From an uncultured Clostridia bacterium (GTDB taxonomy: Bacteria > Bacillota > Clostridia > Christensenellales > UBA1242), in the NCBI GenBank assembly GCA_944377165.1, contig CALWEJ010000001.1:138840-202839 (forward strand): a stretch of DNA of 64,000 nucleotides, read 5' to 3'. Shown here piece after piece: positions 1 through 7,978 of the stretch (positions are counted from its first letter, which is position 1; each line of letters begins with the position of its first letter). The notes under the pieces are model-generated. The model was not told the origin of the DNA and ran no database searches. It was given only the letters and a program-made list of their open reading frames with translations. The position numbers and the translations under genes are program-made.

Positions 1-1297
1 AACCTGTAGTTATTTTTGCATATGTTGAAGCCATTTGTAATTGTGTGACCGCGACTGCGTGCCCAAATCCAATTCGCGCTAGGTCAACTGTACGTACACT
101 CTCTTTATTCATAACTATTCCGCTAGATTCGCTTGCAATGTCAACCCCTGTCTTTTCGCCTATGCCGAAATAATCTAAATATTCATACATCTTATCTACT
201 CCGAGGCGCAATGCTAGATTAACAAATACGCAGTTGCAACTATTCTTAAATGCGTCTAAAAGTGTTAGTCTGCCGTGCCCGGTAGTCTTCCAACATTTTA
301 TAGTTTCTCCGTCAACTGTTATATGTCCGGGACAAAAAAATGTTTCCTCAATATTAGTAAGCCCTTCATTTAGCGCGGCAGCTAATGTTATTAATTTAAA
401 GGTACTTCCCGGCTCATATACGTCAACTACGGTAGAATTCTTTGTCATTTGTTGAAGTGCAGATATATCATCACGCGGAACATTATTTAAGTCGAAATTC
501 GGTATGCAACTCATTGCTTTTATTCCGCCTGATTGTGCATCTAAAATTATACCGCTAACCCCCATTGCTTTATGTTCGACATATGCGTTCATTAATTCTT
601 GCTCTAATATATTCTGCATTTGTATATCTAACGTTGTGTATATGTTTGCACCTGCTACGCTCGGAATATAATAACCTAATGAATTTTCTATTTCTTCTCC
701 TCTAGCATTAGTCTGTGTTAAACTTTTTCCGTCAATTCCTTTTAAGTACTTATCGTAATAACTCTCTAACCCTGCCTGCCCAATATTATCTATAGTGCAA
801 TAGCCCAACACTTGTGTAAGCGAACTTGAATACGGATATACTCTCTTAACATTTTGCGACAAGTAGATTCCATCATATTCGGTTAATTTTAATGCTTTTT
901 CTTCTTCTACCTGCATTTTTACAAGTATTTCACTAAACGCAGTATTTATCACCTTAGTATATGCGGTATCATAATCAACATTTAATAATTCGTTTATAGC
1001 ATTAGCAAGCGCTACCGGTTCAGTCACATTACGTGCACGCACATACACATCATACGTGGTCACTGTAGTTGCAAGACTTACACCTGAACTATCAAAAATT
1101 TCACCCCTTTTGCTAGACAGGGGCAAATCTCTTAACCATTGTTCTGCCGCTAATACTTGTAAATTTTTTCCATTTAAAATTTGAAGATAAAAGATTCGGC
1201 TTAGAAGTGCAAAAAATAAAACTATTATGATTATAATTACTGCGACAAAGCGCCTTTGAAGTGAAAATAGGTTGTAAAATGTTTTAAACTTTTTCAT
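1..1297 (-). CDS. Class B penicillin-binding protein (FtsI/SpoVD type), 3' end outside window
   Basis: The reading frame starts at the ATG at 1297-1295 and runs open off the left edge (432 codons seen). It encodes a peptidoglycan DD-transpeptidase that cross-links stem peptides outside the membrane. Visible order: a basic N-terminus, one membrane anchor (about residues 19-40), a PBP dimerisation region, then the transpeptidase with the STFK catalytic motif (nucleophile S298) and the SCN motif (S353). The KTG motif and any PASTA domains would lie beyond the window. No clear Shine-Dalgarno precedes the start. It is divergent from the phosphoesterase-rsmH-ftsL-like genes; in most Firmicutes this gene follows rsmH-ftsL on the same strand, so the cluster is rearranged. 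Division FtsI/Pbp2b and sporulation SpoVD cannot be separated here. Confidence 0.9.
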   Translation of the reverse strand, partial: MKKFKTFYNLFSLQRRFVAVIIIIIVLFFALLSRIFYLQILNGKNLQVLAAEQWLRDLPLSSKRGEIFDSSGVSLATTVTTYDVYVRARNVTEPVALANAINELLNVDYDTAYTKVINTAFSEILVKMQVEEEKALKLTEYDGIYLSQNVKRVYPYSSSLTQVLGYCTIDNIGQAGLESYYDKYLKGIDGKSLTQTNARGEEIENSLGYYIPSVAGANIYTTLDIQMQNILEQELMNAYVEHKAMGVSGIILDAQSGGIKAMSCIPNFDLNNVPRDDISALQQMTKNSTVVDVYEPGSTFKLITLAAALNEGLTNIEETFFCPGHITVDGETIKCWKTTGHGRLTLLDAFKNSCNCVFVNLALRLGVDKMYEYLDYFGIGEKTGVDIASESSGIVMNKESVRTVDLARIGFGHAVAVTQLQMASTYAKITTG

Positions 1298-1446
1298 ATT
1301 TAATTCTATTATCTTTTTAGCTTGTTTAGAATAAATTATTATCTTCCCTTATTTGTTTTTCTTAATCTAACGTTATTTATGTAGATTATTATTGAAGATT
1401 ATTAAAATTAATTGAAGTTTAATATTTCTAGTGTTTTAACTAGCAC

Positions 1447-1475
1447 TTGACTAAATTTATCTTATTTGCTAAAAT
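1447..1475 (+). promoter_or_regulatory. Promoter of the phosphoesterase gene, predicted leaderless
   Basis: TTGACT (1447-1452), 17-bp spacer, TAAAAT (1470-1475) with an upstream TG (extended -10). Only seven bases separate the -10 from the ATG at 1483, so transcription should start at or next to the start codon. No Shine-Dalgarno is present. Confidence 0.7.
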
Positions 1476-1482
1476 TAATTAA

Positions 1483-2178
1483 ATGAAAATATTTTCTATT
1501 AGTGATTTACATCTTGATATAAATAATACCAAGCCGATGGATATATTCGGCCCTATTTGGCACGGTCATTTAGATAAAATTAAAGCGGATTGGAATGATA
1601 GAGTTTCGGATGACGATGTCGTAATTCTCGCCGGCGATTACTCTTGGGCAATGAAATTAGACGATGTTGTACCAGATTTTGAACTCCTTAATTCGCTTAA
1701 AGGAAAGAAAATCATTATCCGCGGTAATCACGACTATTGGTGGAGCAGTGTTAGCAAAGTTCGAGAAAAATTACCTAAAAATTGCTATGCTTTGCAAAAC
1801 GACGCTATTAAAATAGGTGATTATATTTTTTGCGGAAATCGCGGTTGGTTAATTCCAGAAGGAAAATTTAAATCAGAAGAAAACGAGCGCATTTACGCAC
1901 GCGAATTGATTAGACTTAATTTGTCCTTGCAAAGTGCTAAAAAATTACAGACAAACAATGAAAAAATAATCTATATAACGCACTTCCCTCCTTTTAATAA
2001 TAAAATTGAAGAAAATGAGTACACTCGAACTATAGAAAGTTTTGGAGTTTCTGCAGTCATTTTTGCGCACCTGCACGGATATGTAAATCCTAAAATGTTA
2101 TATAACGAGTTAAACAATGTTAAGTACTATCTAACTAGTTGCGACGCAGTAAAAAATAAATTAGTTGAAATTATTTAA
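1483..2178 (+). CDS. Metallophosphoesterase (COG1768-type predicted phosphohydrolase)
   Basis: A 231-residue calcineurin-like phosphoesterase. Metal-binding motifs appear in family order: DLHLD near residue 8, GDYSWA near 50, GNHDYWW near 80, THFPP near 165 and AHLHGY near 190, so the dinuclear metal site looks complete. The pattern and length match the COG1768 phosphohydrolases of Clostridia, whose substrate is not known. No signal peptide, so cytoplasmic. It is first in a run with rsmH (15 bp gap) and the ftsL-like gene. Its promoter places transcription start at the ATG, so the mRNA is probably leaderless. Confidence 0.88.
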   Translation: MKIFSISDLHLDINNTKPMDIFGPIWHGHLDKIKADWNDRVSDDDVVILAGDYSWAMKLDDVVPDFELLNSLKGKKIIIRGNHDYWWSSVSKVREKLPKNCYALQNDAIKIGDYIFCGNRGWLIPEGKFKSEENERIYARELIRLNLSLQSAKKLQTNNEKIIYITHFPPFNNKIEENEYTRTIESFGVSAVIFAHLHGYVNPKMLYNELNNVKYYLTSCDAVKNKLVEII

Positions 2179-2193
2179 GATAAATGGAGTATT

Positions 2194-3123
2194 ATGGAAT
2201 TCAAACACATTTCAGTATTAAAAAATGAGGCGATTGACGGATTAAACATTAATCCTAATGGTATTTACGTAGATTGTACTACAGGCGGTGGCGGTCACTC
2301 GCTAGAGATTGCAAAAAAATTGGAAAACGGCAGATTAATTTGTATAGACAAAGATACTGACGCACTTTCAAGCGCAAAAATAAGGCTAAAAGATTATATA
2401 GATAAAATTACATTCGTTAACGATAACTTCGCTAATATTGACAATATTTTAAATGCTTTACATATTGATTACGTTGATGGAATTTTAGCCGACCTTGGTG
2501 TTAGTAGTTATCAAATTGATACCGCTGAGCGCGGATTCAGTTTTATGCATAATTATAGGTTAGATATGCGAATGAATAAGGCGCAACCACTCTCCGCTTA
2601 CGAAGTTGTTAATACTTACAGTGAAGACGAGCTAGCGCGAATAATGTTTCAATACGGAGAAGAAAAAAACTCACGACAAATTGCTAGAAAAATCGTTAAA
2701 TTGCGTGAAAAGAAGCCGATTGAAACTACTTTTGAATTACGTGATATAGTTAAATCTAGTTATCCGCCTAAATTTCAAAATAAAACGACTTTACCTAATA
2801 AAGTCTTTCAGGCTATACGTATAGAAGTAAATAACGAACTTAACGATTTAGAGCTATCAATAGAAAAAATGTTGTCAAAACTTAAAAAAAATGGTAGAAT
2901 ATGCATAATAACATTTCATCCGCTTGAAGATAGAATTGTTAAATCTCAATTTAAACTACACTCTACTGACTGCATTTGTCCGCCAAAAATTCCTAAATGT
3001 ATTTGCGGTCACAAGGCAGATATTAAGCTTATAACTAAGCACCCTATTGCTCCAAGCGATGATGAAATTAGTAATAATTCGCGTAGCGCTAGCGCAAAAT
3101 TAAGAATAGCGGAAAAATTATAA
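2194..3123 (+). CDS. rsmH: 16S rRNA m4C1402 methyltransferase RsmH (MraW)
   Basis: 309 residues, normal length. RsmH methylates N4 of C1402 in the 16S rRNA decoding centre using S-adenosylmethionine. The start HISVLKNE, the SAM loop DCTTGGGGHS (about 28-37), the DLGVSS motif (about 102-107), RLDMRMN and the C-terminal FHPLEDRIVK are all family hallmarks. A GGAG Shine-Dalgarno sits just before the ATG. It follows the phosphoesterase and is directly followed by the ftsL-like gene, as at the head of a dcw cluster, but the usual ftsI and mraY do not follow. Confidence 0.97.
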   Translation: MEFKHISVLKNEAIDGLNINPNGIYVDCTTGGGGHSLEIAKKLENGRLICIDKDTDALSSAKIRLKDYIDKITFVNDNFANIDNILNALHIDYVDGILADLGVSSYQIDTAERGFSFMHNYRLDMRMNKAQPLSAYEVVNTYSEDELARIMFQYGEEKNSRQIARKIVKLREKKPIETTFELRDIVKSSYPPKFQNKTTLPNKVFQAIRIEVNNELNDLELSIEKMLSKLKKNGRICIITFHPLEDRIVKSQFKLHSTDCICPPKIPKCICGHKADIKLITKHPIAPSDDEISNNSRSASAKLRIAEKL

Positions 3124-3126
3124 GTT

Positions 3127-3666
3127 ATGGATTTAGAAAGAGAAAAAGAAACTAATACCAATACTATTACTGAAAGCGAGCAAGTTATTAAAAAAGAAAG
3201 CTTGCTTAATGATTTGCCCGACGTTAATGACCTTTTAAAGAGCGAGCAAGAGATTAAAGCGACTACTACTCCAACCTTAAAGGGATTGAAAAGTGCTGAA
3301 GATTTAAATCACGTAGAAAATAAAACCTTTACTAAGAAAAGTGACAAAAAAAAGGATTTAATTAAGCGACGTGTAAAGGTACTGACCGGAGTTTATATTG
3401 CTGTTGCGTCTTTACTATTTGCATTTGTTGGTATAAATTTAATAACACTTGCAATTCTTAATCGTGATATAAATTCAAATGCAAATACTATCGATGCGCA
3501 AACTCAAGCAGTCACTATTTATGAAAATCAAACGACTCCAGATGCTCCTCCTGCTGGTGAAGATATCACAATCACTCTAAATGAGCCACGTGATTATAGC
3601 GATGACGACCAAGAACTATCTTTCTTAGACAAACTAACAATATTATTTAGAAATCTTTTCGGTTAA
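3127..3666 (+). CDS. Single-pass membrane protein in the FtsL position
   Basis: 179 residues: a long, charged, probably disordered cytoplasmic part (1-85), one hydrophobic segment (about 88-113, VLTGVYIAVASLLFAFVGIN and onward) and a short acidic outer tail. It starts 3 bp after the rsmH stop, so translation is probably coupled. Position and one-pass topology suggest an FtsL-like division protein, but the outer part is short and I cannot see the leucine-zipper coiled coil expected of FtsL. The function is inferred from context only. A proline-rich stretch (about 135-145) separates the membrane segment from the tail. Confidence 0.7.
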   Translation: MDLEREKETNTNTITESEQVIKKESLLNDLPDVNDLLKSEQEIKATTTPTLKGLKSAEDLNHVENKTFTKKSDKKKDLIKRRVKVLTGVYIAVASLLFAFVGINLITLAILNRDINSNANTIDAQTQAVTIYENQTTPDAPPAGEDITITLNEPRDYSDDDQELSFLDKLTILFRNLFG

Positions 3667-3714
3667 ATTAATTATACAAAATTCCTAACGCATTTTGTTT
3701 TTTATATTAAAAAA

Positions 3715-3740
3715 CAGGTTAAATTTTACCTGCTTTATGA
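3715..3740 (-). terminator. Terminator behind the CrtO-like gene
   Basis: CAGGT (3715-3719) pairs with ACCTG (3728-3732), extended by the AT-rich interior. Read on the minus strand, a run of T residues follows. It overlaps the 3' end of the CrtO-like gene. Confidence 0.55.
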
Positions 3741-4349
3741 TTTTACTGATTCTTCTTTTCTTTTCTCTTCTATTCTCTTGTTCCTATCATACAAAAGCAT
3801 TAATTTCGGACGGTTATAACGTTGAATAATTATTGGCATAACATTAATGATTAGACTTGCAATAACCATAGGTAGCGAAAACAAAAAACATAATTTAATA
3901 TCTGTAAATAGCGCCGTTATAGAAAAGATTGCGCTAAGCGAATGCATAACTTCCGCATAAATTGTTTCCTGCATAAATTTCATAATAAGGTCGTTATCGT
4001 GAGTATTAGCAATTTTCGATTTATCAAAACCTACTAATAATTTCCCTAACTCTGGAATTTTATCTTTCCATTTCCTTACACCTAAAAACAAATACAACTT
4101 TGTTTCCCATTTATGCACTTTGAAAATCTTTGCATATGGATTTACATTTTTAGGTAAAAGCAATCTGGTCAAACTAGCGAACAAAACGTTTACCCCTATC
4201 ACTACAATTAATGAGATAAGGACTTTCTGCATAGCATAACCTTCAGTTATGTTAAAATAAGGCACGCCTACAAATACAGCGAGCAAACAAGATATTAATA
4301 CTGCAACTACAGTTAAAATTTTAAAGCACATATTCTTATTCTTTATCAT
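3735..4349 (-). CDS. CrtO-like membrane acyltransferase family protein
   Basis: 204 residues with about four hydrophobic segments (9-31, 43-63, 140-160, 162-182). The block VHKWETKLYLFLGVRKWKDK and the C-terminal QRYNRPKL resemble the family of glycosyl-4,4'-diaponeurosporenoate acyltransferase (CrtO of staphyloxanthin synthesis). No carotenoid genes are nearby, so the substrate is probably different and the family call is from recalled motifs. A strong promoter (TTGACA-17-TATAAT) has its -10 directly abutting this ATG, so transcription probably starts inside the first codons. The methionine at codon 7 (4331) may therefore be the real start. Confidence 0.75.
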   Translation of the reverse strand: MIKNKNMCFKILTVVAVLISCLLAVFVGVPYFNITEGYAMQKVLISLIVVIGVNVLFASLTRLLLPKNVNPYAKIFKVHKWETKLYLFLGVRKWKDKIPELGKLLVGFDKSKIANTHDNDLIMKFMQETIYAEVMHSLSAIFSITALFTDIKLCFLFSLPMVIASLIINVMPIIIQRYNRPKLMLLYDRNKRIEEKRKEESVKS

Positions 4350-4378
4350 ATTATAACATTATTAGTGCTCCCTGTCAA
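4350..4378 (-). promoter_or_regulatory. Consensus promoter of the CrtO-like gene
   Basis: On the minus strand: TTGACA (4378-4373), 17-bp spacer, TATAAT (4355-4350) preceded by TGT. The -10 touches the ATG at 4349, so the transcript should begin downstream of that codon. This favours the ATG at 4331 as start. Confidence 0.75.
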
Positions 4379-4546
4379 ATAAAAATTTTAAAATTAAATT
4401 TTAATAAAAATTTTAAAAATTATATAAAAACGACAGAATTTTTGCGAAATTTCATTAAAAATTCAAATATTTTCCCAAAAAATTGTGATTAACAAAATTT
4501 TTCATTATTGAATATACATATAGTATAGAAAACTTAGGAGGTAAAA

Positions 4547-5212
4547 ATGTCTTTCTATACAGATTCACGACCAGGCATATTCCCTGGGCAGACAAACAAT
4601 GTATTGAATGGACTTTGCGAAAGAATTTGCATACAAACGACAAAGGTTTTTGACGCGTGTATGAATCAAAGTCAAATAGACAACTATTCACTTACATTGA
4701 CTGATTTTAATCCGTCTAGTCCAACTACTCCATTGACTTTTGTTAGTGGAAATTCTCTTGGCTCTACTGCGACGGTTAGTGGTCTTAATATAACTCGTTT
4801 CGAAGATAGACCAAATTTTGCACGTGTGCAGGCTGTAATTAATATCCCTGTGACAATTACATACACTGATGCTACCAATGTTCCCGGTACTGCTACTGGC
4901 ACGATTTCATTAGCTCAAGATGTAGTTTTATATGTCCCACAACCTTCACTTACACCTATCGACGTTGTTGCATTTGGTAGTGTAGTGATTTCTTCTGGAG
5001 TGTATAATACATCGACCGGAGCTTTTGATATTAGTGCCTGTGTGACTACAATATTAAAAGTTGTTGCTACTGTTGACGTATTAGTTCCAAGTTATGGATA
5101 TTGTCCTATTCCACCTTGCACTCCTTACACTGGCGATGACGTCTGCCCAGGAGTGTTCGACTTACCGCTATACCCAACTGCTGTAAGTCCGCAATCAACT
5201 AACGCAAGATAA
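4547..5212 (+). CDS. Conserved Clostridia-type protein with Cys-rich ends, function unknown
   Basis: 221 residues, preceded by a perfect AGGAGGT Shine-Dalgarno. The start contains CERICIQTTKVFDAC and the end carries GYCPIPPCTPY; between them is a Thr/Ser/Val-rich region that reads as beta-sandwich-like, with LTFVSGNS, RPNFARVQAV and VVLYVPQPS. I recognise this pattern from uncharacterised proteins of spore-forming Clostridia, where a spore-surface role is plausible but unproved. No signal peptide or membrane segment is present. It stands alone, with its own terminator. Do not take a coat function as established. Confidence 0.8.
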   Translation: MSFYTDSRPGIFPGQTNNVLNGLCERICIQTTKVFDACMNQSQIDNYSLTLTDFNPSSPTTPLTFVSGNSLGSTATVSGLNITRFEDRPNFARVQAVINIPVTITYTDATNVPGTATGTISLAQDVVLYVPQPSLTPIDVVAFGSVVISSGVYNTSTGAFDISACVTTILKVVATVDVLVPSYGYCPIPPCTPYTGDDVCPGVFDLPLYPTAVSPQSTNAR

Positions 5213-5241
5213 TAAAATTATATTTTCGTTAGTTATCCCCC

Positions 5242-5277
5242 AAAAAGATAGTGATAATAAATTCACTATCTTTTTTT
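5242..5277 (+). terminator. Rho-independent terminator after the 221-residue protein gene
   Basis: AAAAAGATAGTGA (5242-5254), an 8-base loop, TCACTATCTTTTT (5263-5275) and further T residues form a 13-bp perfect stem with a U-tract. Confidence 0.9.
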
Positions 5278-5330
5278 ATATAAATAGATTTTTAGATTTG
5301 CACCTATATTGTACTAAAAATGTAAAATTA

Positions 5331-5360
5331 AAAAACCACTAGACTAAATTCTAGTGGTTT
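5331..5360 (-). terminator. Rho-independent terminator of engB
   Basis: AAACCACTAGA (5333-5343) pairs with TCTAGTGGTTT (5350-5360) around a 6-base loop. On the minus strand a T-rich tract follows, 55 bp after the engB stop. Confidence 0.88.
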
Positions 5361-5415
5361 CATTATTAAAGAAAATCAAGACTTTGAAAATTTGCTATTA
5401 ATGTATTTACCTTTT

Positions 5416-6003
5416 TTACTTTTTATTAATATAGTTTTCTAAAATATCTCCGATTGATTCTACCCCTATTTTTTTATTTGCACTTGTAGGAATAATTCTT
5501 ATTTTATTGAATCTCAATTCGGACGCAATTTTATTTACTCTATCATTTAATTGACTACGCGTGATTTTGTCCGTTTTTGTTAATATTATAATCGCAGGAA
5601 TCTCAAGGTCCGCTAAATAATCTAACATTTTTTTATCTAATTCGGTAGCAGACATTCTACTATCTAACAGCAAAAGTACTACTTTTAACTGTGAATTATC
5701 AGTAAAATATTCGTTTAATACCATATCCCAACTATCAGACGTACTCTTTGATGCGCGATTGTATCCATATCCGGGCAAATCAACTAAATAAAATTCATTA
5801 TTTACTTTGAAATAATTAACTAGACGCGTTCTTCCGGGTGTAGCGCTCGTTTTTGCCATTTTTTTATTATTAGTAAGCATATTAATTAAACTACTCTTGC
5901 CTACATTACTTCGCCCCACTATTGCAATTTGTGGCAATTCATCAAATATAAATCCGTCGCGGGCACTGGCACTTTTAATAAAATTTGTATTAATAAATCT
6001 CAT
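5416..6003 (-). CDS. engB: Ribosome biogenesis GTPase EngB (YsxC/YihA)
   Basis: 195 residues, usual length. This essential GTPase acts in assembly of the large ribosomal subunit. GTPase motifs are complete: G1 GRSNVGKSS (30-38), G2 threonine in SATPGRT, G3 DLPGYGY, G4 TKTDK and G5 SANKK. It is monocistronic, separated from dinB by a divergent promoter region, and ends at a clear terminator. Its promoter is TTGACA-17-TAAAAT with a TG extension and only six bases to the ATG, without a Shine-Dalgarno, so the mRNA is predicted to be leaderless. In many bacteria engB follows lon or clpX; here it does not. Confidence 0.97.
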   Translation of the reverse strand: MRFINTNFIKSASARDGFIFDELPQIAIVGRSNVGKSSLINMLTNNKKMAKTSATPGRTRLVNYFKVNNEFYLVDLPGYGYNRASKSTSDSWDMVLNEYFTDNSQLKVVLLLLDSRMSATELDKKMLDYLADLEIPAIIILTKTDKITRSQLNDRVNKIASELRFNKIRIIPTSANKKIGVESIGDILENYINKK

Positions 6004-6009
6004 TGTTTT

Positions 6010-6038
6010 ATTTTATCATATCTTAATCATATTGTCAA
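6010..6038 (-). promoter_or_regulatory. engB promoter, predicted leaderless
   Basis: TTGACA (6038-6033), 17-bp spacer, TGA then TAAAAT (6015-6010), then six bases to the ATG (6003). A near-perfect sigma-A promoter that places +1 at the start codon. Confidence 0.8.
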
Positions 6039-6080
6039 ATTTATGCATTAGAAAAGATTTTGATTATTTTTGTAATTGTC

Positions 6081-6109
6081 TTGACTTTATCGAACATATG
6101 TTCTATAAT
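6081..6109 (+). promoter_or_regulatory. dinB promoter with embedded LexA (SOS) box
   Basis: TTGACT (6081-6086), 17-bp spacer, TATAAT (6104-6109). The spacer contains CGAACATATGTTCT (6091-6104), whose core GAACATATGTTC is a perfect palindrome and matches the Gram-positive LexA/DinR box (CGAACRNRYGTTYC). A bound repressor would sit between and over the promoter elements. This predicts DNA-damage induction of dinB. Confidence 0.92.
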
Positions 6110-6135
6110 ATAATAATTAATTACGAGGGAATTTT

Positions 6136-7308
6136 ATGAGAGCGATTCTACATATAGATATGAATAACTTTTATGCCTCCACCGAATGTTTACTTAATCC
6201 AAGTCTAAAAAATTATGCGGTAGCAGTTGCTGGTGACCCCAACAAGCGCACTGGAATAATCCTTGCTAAAAATTATCTTGCTAAAGTCTATGGAGTTAAA
6301 ACGGGCGAAGCTATTTGGGAAGCAAAGCAGAAGTGCCCTTCTCTTATTACCGTTGCACCGCATTTTGATAAATATCTTGAATTTAGCAGACGTGCGCATA
6401 CGATTTATTACCAATATACCGATTTAATTGAACCTTTTGGAATAGACGAATGTTGGCTCGACGTCACTGACAGTCTGAAATTATTTAATTGCACCGCACG
6501 TGAATTAGCGATAAAAATACAAAATCAAATATTAAACGAACTTGGTCTAACCGTTTCTATAGGCGTTTCTTTCGGCAAAACTTTAGCAAAACTTGGTAGC
6601 GATATGAAAAAACCTCTCGGTCTTACTGTGATAGATAGTTCTAACCATATAGATATACTAAAAAAGTTAAAAATTGAAGATATGATTATGATTGGAAAAC
6701 ATACTTCAAAGAAGATGCGTACAATGAATATAAACACTTTATATGACCTATATTTACAACCCGTTGAATTTCTAAAAAAACACTTTGGAATTATAGGGTT
6801 ATATTTGCATAATGCAGTATCTGGAATAGATGATGACAAACTCATAACCCCTAAGGACGAAGATGTTAAAAGTGTTGGAAACGGTGCAACCGCCGTTCAC
6901 GATATGACAAGTCTAGATGAGATTAAAGCATTTTTACACGATTTAGCATTGAAGGTATCTAAGCGATTACGTGCGCACAATTTCCGCGCTAAGACGTTGC
7001 ACCTAAGCATAAAATATAGCGATTTCACCTATTCGTCCGCTCAGCACACTCATAGCCATTATTTCAGCAATGAACAGGACGTATTTAAATTTGCATATGA
7101 AATATTTTTATCTCTCGCTGGAGACAAATTCCCTCCTGTGCGTGCATTGCGAATATGTACAAGTAATTTAACGAATGGACAAGAAAAAGAGCAAGTAAAT
7201 ATCTTTACTAATATAAAAAATGAAAATTTATGTTTCGCCATTGATAAAATCAAAGATAAATACGGAGAAAATAGCATAAATTTAGCAAAAGATTATAAAT
7301 CATTCTAA
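6136..7308 (+). CDS. dinB: DNA polymerase IV, Y-family (DinB)
   Basis: 390 residues. A Y-family translesion polymerase that copies past damaged bases with low fidelity. The first catalytic motif HIDMNNFYASTE is at the N-terminus and the second acidic motif reads GIDECWLDVT (about 100-109) where SIDEAYLD is commonest. Fingers, thumb and little-finger regions follow in order. A GAGGG Shine-Dalgarno precedes the ATG, unlike the leaderless neighbour engB. Transcription is predicted to be under LexA because a perfect SOS box lies in the promoter spacer. No beta-clamp peptide was confirmed at the C-terminus. Confidence 0.95.
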   Translation: MRAILHIDMNNFYASTECLLNPSLKNYAVAVAGDPNKRTGIILAKNYLAKVYGVKTGEAIWEAKQKCPSLITVAPHFDKYLEFSRRAHTIYYQYTDLIEPFGIDECWLDVTDSLKLFNCTARELAIKIQNQILNELGLTVSIGVSFGKTLAKLGSDMKKPLGLTVIDSSNHIDILKKLKIEDMIMIGKHTSKKMRTMNINTLYDLYLQPVEFLKKHFGIIGLYLHNAVSGIDDDKLITPKDEDVKSVGNGATAVHDMTSLDEIKAFLHDLALKVSKRLRAHNFRAKTLHLSIKYSDFTYSSAQHTHSHYFSNEQDVFKFAYEIFLSLAGDKFPPVRALRICTSNLTNGQEKEQVNIFTNIKNENLCFAIDKIKDKYGENSINLAKDYKSF

Positions 7309-7313
7309 ATGCG

Positions 7314-7319
7314 TATAAT
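7314..7319 (+). promoter_or_regulatory. Possible -10 of the transglycosylase gene
   Basis: TATAAT lies 8 bases before the ATG at 7328, just after the dinB stop. I see no good -35, so this may be a weak leaderless start or chance in AT-rich DNA. Confidence 0.35.
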
Positions 7320-7327
7320 ATATAAGT

Positions 7328-7870
7328 ATGAAAGTTGGGGCAAGTTTAATTATCATAACTAGTATTATATGCTTCGCATTGGCAGGATATAATTTATTAA
7401 TTGTTGCCTCTCACCCAATAAAATATAGAGATGAAATTGTACATTATTCAAACGAATTTTCCCTTGACCCAGCGATTGTAGCAAGCCTTATAAATGTAGA
7501 AAGTTCTTATCGCGAACAAGTTATATCAAATAAGTCTGCAATCGGGCTTATGCAAATAAAACTTTCAACCACAGAATATTTAATAGATTATTATAAACTT
7601 AATGAAACGATAAGTTCTGATGAACTAATGAATGCAGACAAGAATTTATATTTTGGTTGTTTGTACCTAAGATATTTGATGAATAAATTTGAAGATAAAT
7701 ATACCGCACTAGCTTCATACAATGCTGGAGAAACTCGCGTGCGTGTTTGGCTTTCTGATAAACAATATTCGCTTGATGGTATAACTTTAAGCTCAATACC
7801 TTATAAAGAAACGCGCGATTATATTGTAAAAATTAAAAAAAATTTGAAATTTTATCAAAAAATTTATTAA
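7328..7870 (+). CDS. Membrane-anchored lytic transglycosylase (SLT domain)
   Basis: 180 residues: one N-terminal membrane anchor (about 6-27), then a goose-lysozyme-like SLT domain. The catalytic glutamate is E58 in NVESSY, followed by AIGLMQIK, ASYNAG and PYKETRDYI, the standard family landmarks. It would cleave peptidoglycan glycan strands outside the membrane with formation of 1,6-anhydro ends. In other Firmicutes a similar gene (yjbJ-like) lies near coaE or polA; here it follows dinB by 19 bp. No Shine-Dalgarno is visible. Confidence 0.93.
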   Translation: MKVGASLIIITSIICFALAGYNLLIVASHPIKYRDEIVHYSNEFSLDPAIVASLINVESSYREQVISNKSAIGLMQIKLSTTEYLIDYYKLNETISSDELMNADKNLYFGCLYLRYLMNKFEDKYTALASYNAGETRVRVWLSDKQYSLDGITLSSIPYKETRDYIVKIKKNLKFYQKIY

Positions 7871-7978
7871 TTTTGATTAAAATTTCTTTTTTTTCGCTAT
7901 TTTTATTAAATTATATAAATTTATTTGTTGAATTGCAGAATAAACATTTGTTCTAGTATATATAAAAATTTTCAAATT

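Noticed and set aside
4500..4546. Sporulation sigma (SigK-like) promoter before the 221-residue protein gene
   Set aside because: CATATAGTA fits a SigK -10, but the -35 spacing is wrong, and such weak patterns are frequent in AT-rich DNA.
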